Below are positions 26,584-34,991 of a stretch of 64,000 nt of DNA, one piece after another. The DNA is from Streptomyces sp. NRRL S-1022 (lineage in GTDB: Bacteria > Actinomycetota > Actinomycetes > Streptomycetales > Streptomycetaceae). The translations under genes and the position numbers were made by a program. The notes beneath the pieces were generated by a model. The model was given only the letters and a program-made list of their open reading frames with translations, did no database searches and was not told where the DNA came from. The stretch is from positions 186,001-250,000 of the forward strand of contig NZ_JOIU01000009.1 in assembly GCF_000720135.1 (NCBI RefSeq), read 5' to 3'. How positions within the stretch are numbered: the first letter of the stretch is position 1; every line of letters begins with the position of its first letter.

Positions 26584-28228
26584 GACCGTCCCCGCGTTCA
26601 CCGGCGCCCGGCTGCTGGACGAGACCGTCGCCGCCCTGTCCGACCGGGCGCCTGCGATCCTCGCCGCCGCGGCCGACCAGATGCGCGGCATCCGGCTGGG
26701 CCTGCACTTCAACGACGGCAGCCACGCCACCCTCACCGCACGGCACAGCCGTATCGTGGTGGACCGGGACCGCTGCCCGGACCCCGATGTCGAGGTCGCC
26801 TTCGACGACCGGGCCATGAACCTGCTGTTCGACCTCCAGCGCGCGCCCGTCGACCAGGTCCTGCCCGACAGCCTCGACGTCCGCGGCTCCCGCGACGACA
26901 CCCTCGCCGTCTGGCGGGCCTTCAGCCTGCTGTCCCAGCGTGCGGCGGGCCTGCGCAGCATGCAGGAACTGTGGGGCGCCTACCGCGAACAGGCCCCGCA
27001 GCTGTGGGGCGGCGCGACACCCGCCGCCCGGGAACCCGACGCCGACCCGGTCGGCTGGACGGCACTGGACTTCCTCGCCCGACGCTCGCCCGAGGACGCG
27101 CCCGCACCGCCCGCGCTGATCGGCGACACCGCCGTCACCGCGCCGCGCCTGCTGTGGGACGGCCGTACCAGCACCGACTGGTCGCTGGAGGACACCGTCC
27201 AGGACGCGGACCTGATGGACACCATGCTCCGGTGCCGGGCCCGCACCAACGAGGAGATCGAACGGCTGCTGCCGGACCGGGAACCGCGTGCCGAGCTGTA
27301 CGACCTCATGCGCTCCTACCCCGCCCGCCAGGGCAAGGGCCTGCGGCCCACCCTGACCATCGCCGCGTGCGCCGCTTTCGGCGGGCGTCCCGGCGACGCC
27401 GTACGCGCCGCCGCCGCACTGGAACTGTTCCACAACGGCTTCCTCGTCCACGACGACATCGCCGACGAGTCCACCCACCGGCGCGGCCTGCCGACCATGC
27501 ACGAGGAACACGGCCTCGGCCTGGCCGTCAACGTCGGCGACGGGATGAACCTGCTCGCCGTCGACGCCGTCCTGTCCAACCTCGAAACGCTCGGCCTCGT
27601 CCGTACTCTCGGCCTCATCCACGAGGCGGTGCACATGTGCCGGGAGTCCATCGAGGGCCAGGCCATGGAACTGGGCTGGATCCGGCACGAGGTCGTCCCC
27701 GGGACCGACGACGCCTACTTCACGATGAGCACCAAGAAGACGGGCTGGTACACCTGCATCAGCCCGTGCCGCATCGGCGCCGTCTGCGCCGGCGTCACCG
27801 ACCCTTCCGTGCTGAGCCGGTTCGACGAGGCGTTCCGCCTGATCGGCATCGCCTTCCAGATCCAGGACGACATCCTGAACCTGGTCGGCGAGGAGGCCCT
27901 CTACGGCAAGGAGCCCCTCGGTGACCTGCTCGAAGGCAAGCGCACGGTGATGCTGATCCACCTGTTCCGTACCGCGTACGCCCACGAGCGCCCCCGCCTC
28001 TTCGACGTGCTGCGGCAGCGCCGTACCGACAAGACCCAGCAGCACGCCGAGGAACTCCTCGCCGCCATGCGCCGGCACGGCTCCATCGAGTACGCCACCG
28101 ACCTCGCCGACCGGCTGGCCGCGGAAGGGATCGCCCGCTTCGAAGAGGACCTCCGCTTCATCCCCGAGAACGAAGGCAAAGCCGTCCTTCGGCAGATCGC
28201 CCACTACGTCACCTCAAGGCCACTGTGA
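26576..28228 (+). CDS. SCP2-like domain fused to E-type polyprenyl diphosphate synthase
   Basis: 550 residues. The first 200 include a stretch (MRGIRLGLHFNDGSHATLTA ... DPDVEVAFDDRAMNLLF) resembling SCP2 sterol/lipid-carrier domains. From about 215 it is a trans-prenyl diphosphate synthase: KGLRP at 254, first aspartate-rich motif DDIAD at 293-297, KKTG near 387, and second motif FQIQDDILNL around 428-437, whose third Asp is Asn as in GGPP synthases of eukaryotic type. It should condense IPP with an allylic diphosphate. Normal synthases have about 330-360 residues; the N-terminal fusion is unusual. It overlaps both neighbours. Confidence 0.9.
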   Translation: MTETVPAFTGARLLDETVAALSDRAPAILAAAADQMRGIRLGLHFNDGSHATLTARHSRIVVDRDRCPDPDVEVAFDDRAMNLLFDLQRAPVDQVLPDSLDVRGSRDDTLAVWRAFSLLSQRAAGLRSMQELWGAYREQAPQLWGGATPAAREPDADPVGWTALDFLARRSPEDAPAPPALIGDTAVTAPRLLWDGRTSTDWSLEDTVQDADLMDTMLRCRARTNEEIERLLPDREPRAELYDLMRSYPARQGKGLRPTLTIAACAAFGGRPGDAVRAAAALELFHNGFLVHDDIADESTHRRGLPTMHEEHGLGLAVNVGDGMNLLAVDAVLSNLETLGLVRTLGLIHEAVHMCRESIEGQAMELGWIRHEVVPGTDDAYFTMSTKKTGWYTCISPCRIGAVCAGVTDPSVLSRFDEAFRLIGIAFQIQDDILNLVGEEALYGKEPLGDLLEGKRTVMLIHLFRTAYAHERPRLFDVLRQRRTDKTQQHAEELLAAMRRHGSIEYATDLADRLAAEGIARFEEDLRFIPENEGKAVLRQIAHYVTSRPL

Positions 28229-28914
28229 CCACCACCTCGCCCCCGCCGTCCGACCCCACCGCCACCGGCCCGCTGACCCCGACCGACCACCGGGCCTTCG
28301 CCTTCCTGGGCCACGTCAACAGCGGCCTGCGCCGGTGCCTGTGCACCCTGGCCAGGCACGGCGTGGCCCTGCGCCGCGAAGCCCCCGAGCGCGCCCGCCT
28401 CCTGCTCGACACCGTACGGCCCTGGCCCCTGTACAAGGGCGGTCAGTTCCTCTTCGACCTGATGGAGTGGGAGGACCTCATGGTCGACGGCGCCCCGCCA
28501 CCCGTGATGCCCACCGAGCGGATCGTCTCCGCGTGCACGCTGCCCGTGCAGCTGATCGCCGCGGCCACCGAGGAGGCACCGGCGGCGGCCAGGCTGGTTC
28601 CCGGCCAGCGCACGACCGCTGCCTTCGACCTCCCGCTGCGCCTGCTGACCAGCACCGCCCGCAGCGCGCTGCTGGGCGCCGCGCAGGATCTCACCGACCT
28701 GCTCGGTACGCCCGCCCACCCGACCGGAGCCGGCGGCGACACCGCCCACATCGCCGATACGGCACCCGACCCGGAGGGCACCGAAGCGGAACTGCCGCCG
28801 CTGGAAGCAGGCTTCTACCTCTACGAGGACGTCGTCCTCGGCGCCCTGGCCGTACTCGGCCCGCTCCTGGCCGACCACGCACCGACCGACTCGGCGTCTT
28901 CGCCTGGCTCATGA
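28225..28914 (+). CDS. Unknown protein coupled to prenyl synthase
   Basis: 229 residues that I do not recognise. Helical stretches dominate (HRAFAFLGHVNSGLRRCLCT, PWPLYKGGQFLFDLMEWEDL), with Pro/Thr-rich ends. There is no signal peptide and no clear metal or nucleotide motif. The GTG start overlaps the prenyl synthase stop (GTGA), so its translation is coupled. It could be a partner or a downstream enzyme of the prenyl product. Confidence 0.75.
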   Translation: MTTTSPPPSDPTATGPLTPTDHRAFAFLGHVNSGLRRCLCTLARHGVALRREAPERARLLLDTVRPWPLYKGGQFLFDLMEWEDLMVDGAPPPVMPTERIVSACTLPVQLIAAATEEAPAAARLVPGQRTTAAFDLPLRLLTSTARSALLGAAQDLTDLLGTPAHPTGAGGDTAHIADTAPDPEGTEAELPPLEAGFYLYEDVVLGALAVLGPLLADHAPTDSASSPGS

Positions 28915-29016
28915 CAGCCGTCCCCGCGCCGGACGGTCCATGAGCGAGCCCGGTCCCCAAGCCCGCCACCGGCGGATCCGCTCACGCGGACGCAACCATC
29001 CACAGAAGGGAAACCC

Positions 29017-29487
29017 ATGGCCACGCAGACCCAAGCCGGCGTCCAGCCGGGTTCCGAGAGCAAGCTCTACATCCTTCAGCAGGGCATCGTCGAGGACGCG
29101 CCGGGCGGAGTCCCCGCCCACCTCAGCTTCGGCATCCTCAGCACCGTCCCCGAGCCGGTGAACCCCGGAGACATCACCTTCACCCTGAAGGCACCCACCG
29201 GCTTCGTGTTCACCGGCTGGCTCTCCTGGGCCTACCACGACGTCAACACGCTCCAGGCGAAGGGCAACCTGGAAACCACCCAGGGCACCCTCGGCAACGG
29301 CGGCCGCACCATGACCTTCACCCACAACCCGTACCTGTCCACCAACCAGGAGTGCCTCGGCTACGGCGCCCAGGTCACCGCCGTCGACGGCGCGACCCCG
29401 GGCCGCTACACCGACGGCCAGCTCAAGGTGGGCGCCGCCAACCCGATCAAGCTCAAGGGCCGCGTCCTCGACGCCAACGAGGACTGA
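29017..29487 (+). CDS. APTGF-domain protein, copy 3 (stand-alone)
   Basis: 156 residues consisting only of the domain seen in 22369-22980 and 23521-25341: LQQGIVEDAPGGVPAHLSFG, FTLKAPTGFVFTGWL, TLGNGGRTMTFTHNPYLST, GRYTDGQLKVG and the acidic end VLDANED. GAAGGGA precedes the ATG. It closes the operon begun at 25498, 102 bp after the previous gene, and is followed by a hairpin. The repeated use of this domain around an isoprenoid operon suggests a common binding function, by inference only. Confidence 0.82.
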   Translation: MATQTQAGVQPGSESKLYILQQGIVEDAPGGVPAHLSFGILSTVPEPVNPGDITFTLKAPTGFVFTGWLSWAYHDVNTLQAKGNLETTQGTLGNGGRTMTFTHNPYLSTNQECLGYGAQVTAVDGATPGRYTDGQLKVGAANPIKLKGRVLDANED

Positions 29488-29505
29488 CCCGACCCGACGA
29501 ACCAC

Positions 29506-29548
29506 CCCGTCGGTGGCCGCACCGTCTCGTCTCGGAGCCACCGACGGG
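29506..29548. terminator. 12-bp hairpin between APTGF-domain and protease genes
   Basis: CCCGTCGGTGGC at 29506-29517 pairs with 29537-29548 across a 19-nt loop, between converging genes. Confidence 0.75.
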
Positions 29549-29559
29549 CTGTTCACACG

Positions 29560-30873
29560 TCACCACTTGATGGCGTTCACCGTGCTGTTGTAGGCGTCGG
29601 CGGACCGGACGGTGAACTGGACGCCGGCGGCCCGGTCGTAGAAGGTCTGCCCCGGCTGCCAGGTGGCCATGTCCAGCGTGCCGCAGCCTGCCGGCGGCGC
29701 CGCGGCGTTGGGGTTGGGCACCACCCGGATCGGTCCCTGGCCGTTCGGGACGGAGGTGTCGACCCTGTAGATGACGACGCCCGAGGAGCAGGCACCGGAA
29801 TCGTTGTGGGCCTTCCTGCGGGCCTCGGCGACGTAGGCGGTGGTGGTACCGGTCCTGACCACCAGCAGCTTGGTGCCGCCGACGTACTCCACACCGTTCA
29901 GCGTGGCGGTGTTCTGGGTCCTGTTCTGCCACACGCACACGGTCTGGCCGTCCTCCGTCCAGCCGAACTTCCAGGAGAGCCAGCCGAAGTACTGCGGGGC
30001 GGCACCGGCCACGTAGCCCATGACGTCCCAGCCGCCGACGTACCGGTGCTGGTCGCCGCTGAAGGCGTACAGGTCGGGAGCTCCGAAGACGTGGGCGGTC
30101 TCGTGGTCGGCCACCTTGTGCCCCCAGTGCCACATGTCGGTGCCGAACGTCACCGCCCAGTGAATCGTCGTGCCCTTGACGACGATCGGCTGGCTGGGTG
30201 TCCAGTACCACGTGTGGGAGCCGCTGACCTGGGAGTGAGCGGTGGAGACGATGTAGAACAGGTCGTACCTGGCCAGGTCGGCGCCGGCATCGGCCGCTGC
30301 CCGGAGCGCGTCGGTCACGTACCGGGTGTGCTGCTGATAGGTGGGACTGGAGGTGCCGTAGGCGTTGGAGGCCGAGGGCATCCGGACCCAGCGGTTCACG
30401 AGCGGCCGCATGCTCAGCCAGGTCTTGCCGTACGAGGCGTTCCACACCCAGTCGGCGGCCGGGGACAGGAGGTTGTAGTAGTCCGCCACCTCCCCGGCGC
30501 CGGCCACATCGGGAAAGTCCACATAGACCACGCCGATGTTCTTGACCCCCATGGGATCCAGGAACTGGGTGTGGTCGGTGTTCTGCCCCTCGTTGACCGT
30601 GTTTCCCTGTCCTTGCAGCGCACACGGCGAGGTGCTTCCGTTGCCGGCGTGGGCAGGCTGAACGGGGACGGCGCTCGCGGCCAGGACGAGCAGCACCGCG
30701 AACCCCCACAGCACCGGTAAGCGAAACCGCCGCCCCGTCCGGAGGAGCCGGAAGCACGGCCGATGCCCGCTCCGGCACAGGGGACGCACCCTCCCCGCAC
30801 CCGCCCACCGGGGCCCCCCGCCCGCCCGGACCTCCGCCGCAGCCCCACTACGCACTACGCGCATCTCACTCAT
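29560..30873 (-). CDS. Secreted M6-like zinc metalloprotease
   Basis: About 437 residues with a basic N-terminus, a hydrophobic core (LPVLWGFAVLLVLAASAVPV) and a likely signal cleavage after QPAHA. The zinc site HETAHVFGAPDLY has the HExxHxxGxxD pattern of M6 (immune inhibitor A-like) peptidases. Preceding segments (VVYVDFPDVAGAGEVADYYN, YGKTWLSMRPLVNRWVRMP) also match that family. The start is uncertain; ATG 30873 is used and later GTGs would give a more typical signal peptide. No PKD or prodomain repeats are seen, so this is a short family member. Confidence 0.82.
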   Translation of the reverse strand: MSEMRVVRSGAAAEVRAGGGPRWAGAGRVRPLCRSGHRPCFRLLRTGRRFRLPVLWGFAVLLVLAASAVPVQPAHAGNGSTSPCALQGQGNTVNEGQNTDHTQFLDPMGVKNIGVVYVDFPDVAGAGEVADYYNLLSPAADWVWNASYGKTWLSMRPLVNRWVRMPSASNAYGTSSPTYQQHTRYVTDALRAAADAGADLARYDLFYIVSTAHSQVSGSHTWYWTPSQPIVVKGTTIHWAVTFGTDMWHWGHKVADHETAHVFGAPDLYAFSGDQHRYVGGWDVMGYVAGAAPQYFGWLSWKFGWTEDGQTVCVWQNRTQNTATLNGVEYVGGTKLLVVRTGTTTAYVAEARRKAHNDSGACSSGVVIYRVDTSVPNGQGPIRVVPNPNAAAPPAGCGTLDMATWQPGQTFYDRAAGVQFTVRSADAYNSTVNAIKW

Positions 30874-31420
30874 GAGGCAACCATCCCGGCCACAACACCC
30901 CAGGAAGGAGCAACCCAGCCAAACCCACCACAAGGAGTGGAGCGGAAGGCGCCCCGGCGCACGACGGAGTCACGAACGTCCCGGCCCAACGACAAGCCGC
31001 TGTCGCTCCCGCCGCGTAGTCACCTGCAACAGTCGTCACGGACCGCTTGCCGCCGCCGCTGTTCGCCGTCGTTGATGTCAGGTGTGGATGTCAGGCCGGC
31101 CGAGGCACGATCTCACGGCCCGGTAGCCGTACTGCCGCAACACACGAGCATGTGATGGGCCTCTGACCGGCGACGGGGTGGCGGGATTTGTCCCCCGTGA
31201 TCGTCGGGTGAGTGTCCGGGGCTTCGTCGTGGCGAGTAAAACACGCCCGGAATAGCAGGACGGTTCCACGCCGCGCCGCGACTGCATGGCTACAACGAGG
31301 GCCTGCGCAAGCCGAAGCGCGCGCTGCACGGCATGAGATCGCGGGCATACCGCCTACCCCGAAGCCACTGAGTACGGCACTGTGTCTCCGACTGTCTGCG
31401 TTAGTCATGGGGGATCAACA
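30874..31420. other. Intergenic region with remnant attachment site
   Basis: About 550 bp with no supportable gene. It includes the partial tRNA-Pro 3' sequence at 31174-31190 and marks the left border of the tandem integration zone. Confidence 0.5.
31174..31190. repeat. Partial att site (17 bp of tRNA-Pro 3' end)
   Basis: CGGGGTGGCGGGATTTG is identical to the start of the 43-bp repeat at 33251 and 57904, in the same orientation, then diverges. It is the probable outer attachment site of the decayed AICE. Confidence 0.6.
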
Positions 31421-31963
31421 TTGTGGGAGCAGTTGCCTGCTTTGGCCGGCGTTCTCGTGGGAGCCGTCGGCTCCTACGTGGCAACCAGCCTTACGGAACG
31501 GAGCCGGTGGCGACGGGCAAGAGCCGAACGCTGGGATCAGAAGAGACTGGACACCTACGCGTCCTACGCGAACAGCTTGAAGCATCAGATCAACATCGCC
31601 CAGCGCATAGGGGCCGCAAGGGGGTTCCAGCACGCTGCGGACCCGCTCGATCCGGAGCAGGGCCTGGCACAGCTCGCCGAGGCCGAGGCGCGGCGTGCAG
31701 CCGAGTGGGAAACGGTGCTACTCGTCGGGGATGCTGAGACCATAGCGGCGGCTCGAAAGTGGCACGAAGCTGTGTGGAACGTCGAACTTTATGCTCGCGG
31801 TCTGAAGGACGACCCTGCCGGCTGGGAGAGAGCAATCGGGCAGATGAGCCGAGCACGTGATGACTTCTATGCTCTCGCACGGCGTGACCTCGGCATCTTG
31901 GGGCCCCCTCCACCGTCCGGCAACTGGCCTCGTGTCTGGCAGCAGCAAGACGAAACGAACTGA
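31421..31963 (+). CDS. Membrane-anchored hypothetical protein
   Basis: 180 residues with an N-terminal hydrophobic segment (LPALAGVLVGAVGSYVAT) followed by a charged, mostly helical region (RARAERWDQKRLDTYASYAN). It resembles short hypothetical proteins common in Streptomyces. I place the start at TTG 31421 because GGGGGA lies 6 nt before it and the protein then begins MWEQ. A GTG at 31382 in the same frame is the alternative. Function unknown. Confidence 0.6.
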   Translation: MWEQLPALAGVLVGAVGSYVATSLTERSRWRRARAERWDQKRLDTYASYANSLKHQINIAQRIGAARGFQHAADPLDPEQGLAQLAEAEARRAAEWETVLLVGDAETIAAARKWHEAVWNVELYARGLKDDPAGWERAIGQMSRARDDFYALARRDLGILGPPPPSGNWPRVWQQQDETN

Positions 31964-32028
31964 GAGCAACCCGGTGCGTAAAACGGAGCCTCCGCCCGGC
32001 GGCCCGCCTCGCCGAAGCACCCGGCCCC

Positions 32029-32616
32029 GTGCTCGACGGCCGCACGTACACCTTCCGCTTCGGTGACCAACTCGACATCCGCCCCATCCGCTCCGCCGAC
32101 TTCGCGGGCAGCTCGGAGCTGTCCAGCCGGGCCGTGGCCGCCTACATCGCCAAGTACGCCACCAAGGGCGCCGAGACCGCCGGCACCCTGGACCGTCCCA
32201 TTCGCAACCCGATCACGGACCTGATCGGCTCCGGCGTCACCGACCACGCCCGGCGGATGATCCTCACCTGCTGGCACCTCGGTGGGCTATCCGAACTGGA
32301 AGCCCTGCGCCTGCGCAAGTGGGCCCACATGCTCGGCTTCCGCAGCCACTTCTCCACCAAGTCCCGGGCCTACACCGTGACCCTCGGTGCCCTCCGTCAG
32401 GAACGCGCCGACCACAACGAAGCCTTGGCCCGCGCACGCGCCGCCGAGGCGGGCCACCCGCTGCACGACCGGGCCCGTCTCAGGCTCGGCCGCTCCAAGG
32501 TGTACGACCTGATCCGCACGCGGCGGCTGCCCTCGGTAACCATCGGCCGGTGTCGGCGCATCCCCGCCTCCGCCCTGGGCGACTTCATCGCTGGACGGAT
32601 GGAGCGTGCGGCCTGA
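32029..32616 (+). pseudogene. In-frame fusion of RepSA fragment and Xis (excisionase)
   Basis: The open frame begins inside a RepSA-type replication initiator (AAYIAKYATKGAE, LRKWAHMLGFRSHFSTKSR, VTLGALRQER) that lacks its N-terminal catalytic half. After about residue 148 it changes to the helix-turn-helix of an AICE excisionase (LRLGRSKVYDLIRTRRLPSV, RRIPASALGDFIAGRMERAA). A deletion has joined the two reading frames cleanly. It is unlikely to replicate DNA; the Xis part lacks its own N-terminus but keeps the DNA-binding end. Confidence 0.75.
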
Positions 32617-33172
32617 GGACCAGGCGTCGGAGCCGGGGTGACGGCGGCCTGCACTGGGACGAGAAGCGGCAACGGATGTTCGCCACGGCGAACCTGGGCT
32701 TCGGCCCGAGCGGCAAGCGGATCGTGAAGCGGGGGAGTGGCAAGACCAAGACGGAGGCGAAGAACAAGCTCAAGGAGGTGTTGCGGGACCACGAAGACGG
32801 CCGTGCGATCCCGCCGCTCGGCGCTCGCAAGCTCCGCGACCTGAGCGCCGAGGACGTGGATCGTTGGCTTGCTGCCAAGGCGAAGACGCTCAGCACGCGC
32901 ACCCTCCAATCCATCCACTCGTGCCTGAACCGCTCGGTCAAGCGGGTCATGGCCCGGGAAAGGTGAAGCGGAACGTCGTCGAGCTGTGCTCGGTGCCCCA
33001 GGGGCAAAGCGGGGCGCCGGTCCAAGGCGCTCACCTTCGCTCAGGTCGAGGCCATGCTGAAGGGCGCCGAGGGAACCTCGATGTACGCGTACATCGTCGT
33101 CACCCTGCCGTGGTCCTGGACGGCATCTTCGGGGCGCAGGAGCGGCGGCCGCAGATACGCGGGAAGCGTTAG
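32617..33172 (+). pseudogene. Tyrosine-recombinase (AICE integrase) remnant
   Basis: The N-terminal SAM-like region is recognisable (GGLHWDEKRQRMFATANLGF, SGKTKTEAKNKLKEVLRDHE, GARKLRDLSAEDVDRWLAAK, RTLQSIHSCLNRSVKRVMAR). An internal segment between DGRAIPP and LGARK is missing, and the frame shifts near 32955-33005 (RNVVELCSVPQGQ then ALTFAQVEAMLKGAEGTSMY in another frame). The gene then ends without the catalytic Arg-His-Arg-Tyr domain. Its 3' end faces the att repeat, as int does in AICEs. Confidence 0.82.
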
Positions 33173-33199
33173 TCACGCAGATGGACACGCATGCAGAGA

Positions 33200-33239
33200 C
33201 AGGTGAGGCACCTCCCAAATTTGGGAGGTGCCTCACCTG
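33200..33239. terminator. Perfect 40-bp palindrome before att
   Basis: Twenty bases from 33200 are followed at once by their exact reverse complement (centre AAATTT at 33217-33222). It lies between the int remnant and the att repeat, and probably acts as a terminator or as part of attP architecture. Confidence 0.7.
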
Positions 33240-33250
33240 CTGTTTCGGCT

Positions 33251-33293
33251 GTCGGGGTGGCGGGATTTGAACCCACGACCTCTTCGTCCCGAA
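33251..33293. repeat. 43-bp att direct repeat (tRNA-Pro 3' end), left copy
   Basis: Identical for 43 bp to 57904-57946, which is the 3' part of the tRNA-Pro gene. The sequences diverge right after GTCCCGAA, so this is a truncated tRNA copy rather than a second gene. It is the shared boundary of the AICE remnant and the 24.6-kb island. Confidence 0.92.
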
Positions 33294-33610
33294 TGACGTT
33301 CGGTTGGTGAGCCTGCCAGCCTCGATCGCGTTTCCGCAGGTCGGAAGGGTGGCATCGGTTGGTGCCACGTGGCTTAGAGGGGACTCGGGGAGCGGGTCGG
33401 CTCCCAGATGGCTCCCAGGGTGAGTCCCGTCGACTGCCTCAGTGCCAGCCAGACCCGGTCCGTGCCATCCTGTCCGCTAACACGCTGGACGTCTGTTGCA
33501 GCGGAGCCCGACCCTCCGGGCCCCCGAGAGGAAGAGCCTAACCCGCACGGCCGCCAACATCGTTTCTCCCGTTGCCCCATGCGGCCCCTCGTCAGGGGTT
33601 CACCGAACTC
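33294..33610. other. Intergenic sequence inside left end of island
   Basis: 317 bp with no gene I can support. Short open frames here lack ribosome sites. Confidence 0.5.
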
Positions 33611-34978
33611 CTACGGCGACAGCTCAAGAGCGGAGTCGCCCGGCGGTCTCACATCTGTCCTGGCAGACTCGTTCGCCGCAGGGCAGATGTGTTGGGTGCA
33701 CGCGTGCTCGATGCGGGCCGTCGAGTCGTCCGTGCGGAGGAAGAGGACGAATTCGCAGCCGCCCACCATTCCGTTCTCCTTCACCAGCACCCGCAGACTG
33801 GAGATCTGGGCCGCGCTCGTCGCCCGCTTGAGGACGATCGGTGTGGGGTGACCGGCGATGGAGAAGGTCCTGACCATAGGGGCCTGTCGCATTCCGAGCT
33901 GCCATGTGAGCCAGCTGCTGACGACGACGCCGCTACCCCGAAGGATGTCCTTGTCCACCGTGAGCCGGACGCCAAAGACGTTTCCCGCAGGATCGACGGC
34001 CATCCTCGCCGGCCGTGCCGGCTCGCTCTCCTCGATCGGGGTAGCACCTCGCGCGACCAGCTCGATCAAGCCATCCTCCGTGATGCCCACCCTGTCGTCC
34101 AGCAGGCATTGGTGCAGGCGCCACAGGGTCACCGGGTAGCGCTCGCCGACCTTCACGAAGAGAGCGTCCTTGGGCAGCGGCCCCAGTTCGGTCAGCACAG
34201 CGACGAGGGCCTCCATGGCGTTCGGGTACGGAGTGACATTCAGGTGAGGCCATTCGGCCAGCGCCCACTTACCCTCCAGACGGAGCTGCACGAACCTCTC
34301 GTCCCGCCTGAGCGCCTCGGCGACGGCGGACTTCCGCCTGATCCCAGTCGGCGCCAGCAACTCCTCCGCGCGGCAGGGTTCGCCATTCGCCAGGAGGAAG
34401 AGGTAGGCCGCGTCCCTTCCGCGGGCGCGACGGCGCAACCAAGTTCCCCCGAAGCCAGGCACCAGAGGGCTATCCGCATGTCCGAGCAGATCCAGCAAGG
34501 GGACCTCGTCCGGTACTCCGGCAGCCGCGAAGGTCACCGCTACGTCCTCCCCACGCAGCGGCGCCTCCTCCACTCCTCGCCGAAGCAGCACTTCCAGTGC
34601 GCCAGGGCTGCGGGTCCACCAGCCGCGCAGACGACCAGCCCACGTCAATGGGTGCTCAGCCCCGACCGCTTCGACAAGAGGCTCCACGGCCACCTGGTCA
34701 CGTACGCCCAACAACGCCGACACCTCGGACTGGGGCACGGCCGAGCGCTCGGTGAGGGTGGTGAGCCGATCACGCCAGTCATCCACGAAGGCGTCGGCGA
34801 CAAGACAGAGATGCTCCTGCGCCTTCAGGAGCAACTGGCGGACCCGTTCGCGGCTCACCTCATGCTCCTGCCCGATACTTCCGAGGGTCTTCCCGTCGGC
34901 ACGATCCTCAATCATGCGACGTGACCGGGCAGGAAGCGCACCGAAAGCAGCTTGAAGCCAGTCGTCGTCCCTCGTCAT
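33611..34978 (-). CDS. Large protein with sigma-70 region 4-like N-terminus
   Basis: 455 residues. Near residues 20-65 (RSRRMIEDRADGKTLGSIGQ, EHEVSRERVRQLLLKAQEHL) it has a helix-turn-helix like region 4 of sigma-70 factors. No region 2 is present, so it is not a complete sigma factor. The remaining 380 residues are of no family I know. It is last in an operon with the ATPase and helicase genes and may regulate or target the system. ATG 34978 is used; ATG 34999, overlapping the preceding stop, is an alternative. Confidence 0.75.
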   Translation of the reverse strand: MTRDDDWLQAAFGALPARSRRMIEDRADGKTLGSIGQEHEVSRERVRQLLLKAQEHLCLVADAFVDDWRDRLTTLTERSAVPQSEVSALLGVRDQVAVEPLVEAVGAEHPLTWAGRLRGWWTRSPGALEVLLRRGVEEAPLRGEDVAVTFAAAGVPDEVPLLDLLGHADSPLVPGFGGTWLRRRARGRDAAYLFLLANGEPCRAEELLAPTGIRRKSAVAEALRRDERFVQLRLEGKWALAEWPHLNVTPYPNAMEALVAVLTELGPLPKDALFVKVGERYPVTLWRLHQCLLDDRVGITEDGLIELVARGATPIEESEPARPARMAVDPAGNVFGVRLTVDKDILRGSGVVVSSWLTWQLGMRQAPMVRTFSIAGHPTPIVLKRATSAAQISSLRVLVKENGMVGGCEFVLFLRTDDSTARIEHACTQHICPAANESARTDVRPPGDSALELSP

Positions 34979-34991
34979 GGCGGAGCCCCGT

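Larger units (their letters stand above)
31174..33293. mobile_element. Decayed AICE remnant (pSAM2-like Rep-Xis-Int end)
   Basis: About 2.1 kb between a partial and a full tRNA-Pro-derived repeat. It keeps the gene order typical of actinobacterial integrative and conjugative elements next to attP (repSA, xis, int, att), but rep and xis are fused by deletion and int is broken. Transfer and regulatory genes are gone. It cannot move by itself. Confidence 0.72.

Noticed and set aside
33251..33293. Second tRNA-Pro gene
   Set aside because: Only the 3' half is present; sequence diverges inside the anticodon loop, so it cannot fold as a tRNA.
33374..33580. Small open frame on the minus strand next to the att repeat
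   Set aside because: No ribosome site or homology; arises from chance in GC-rich sequence.
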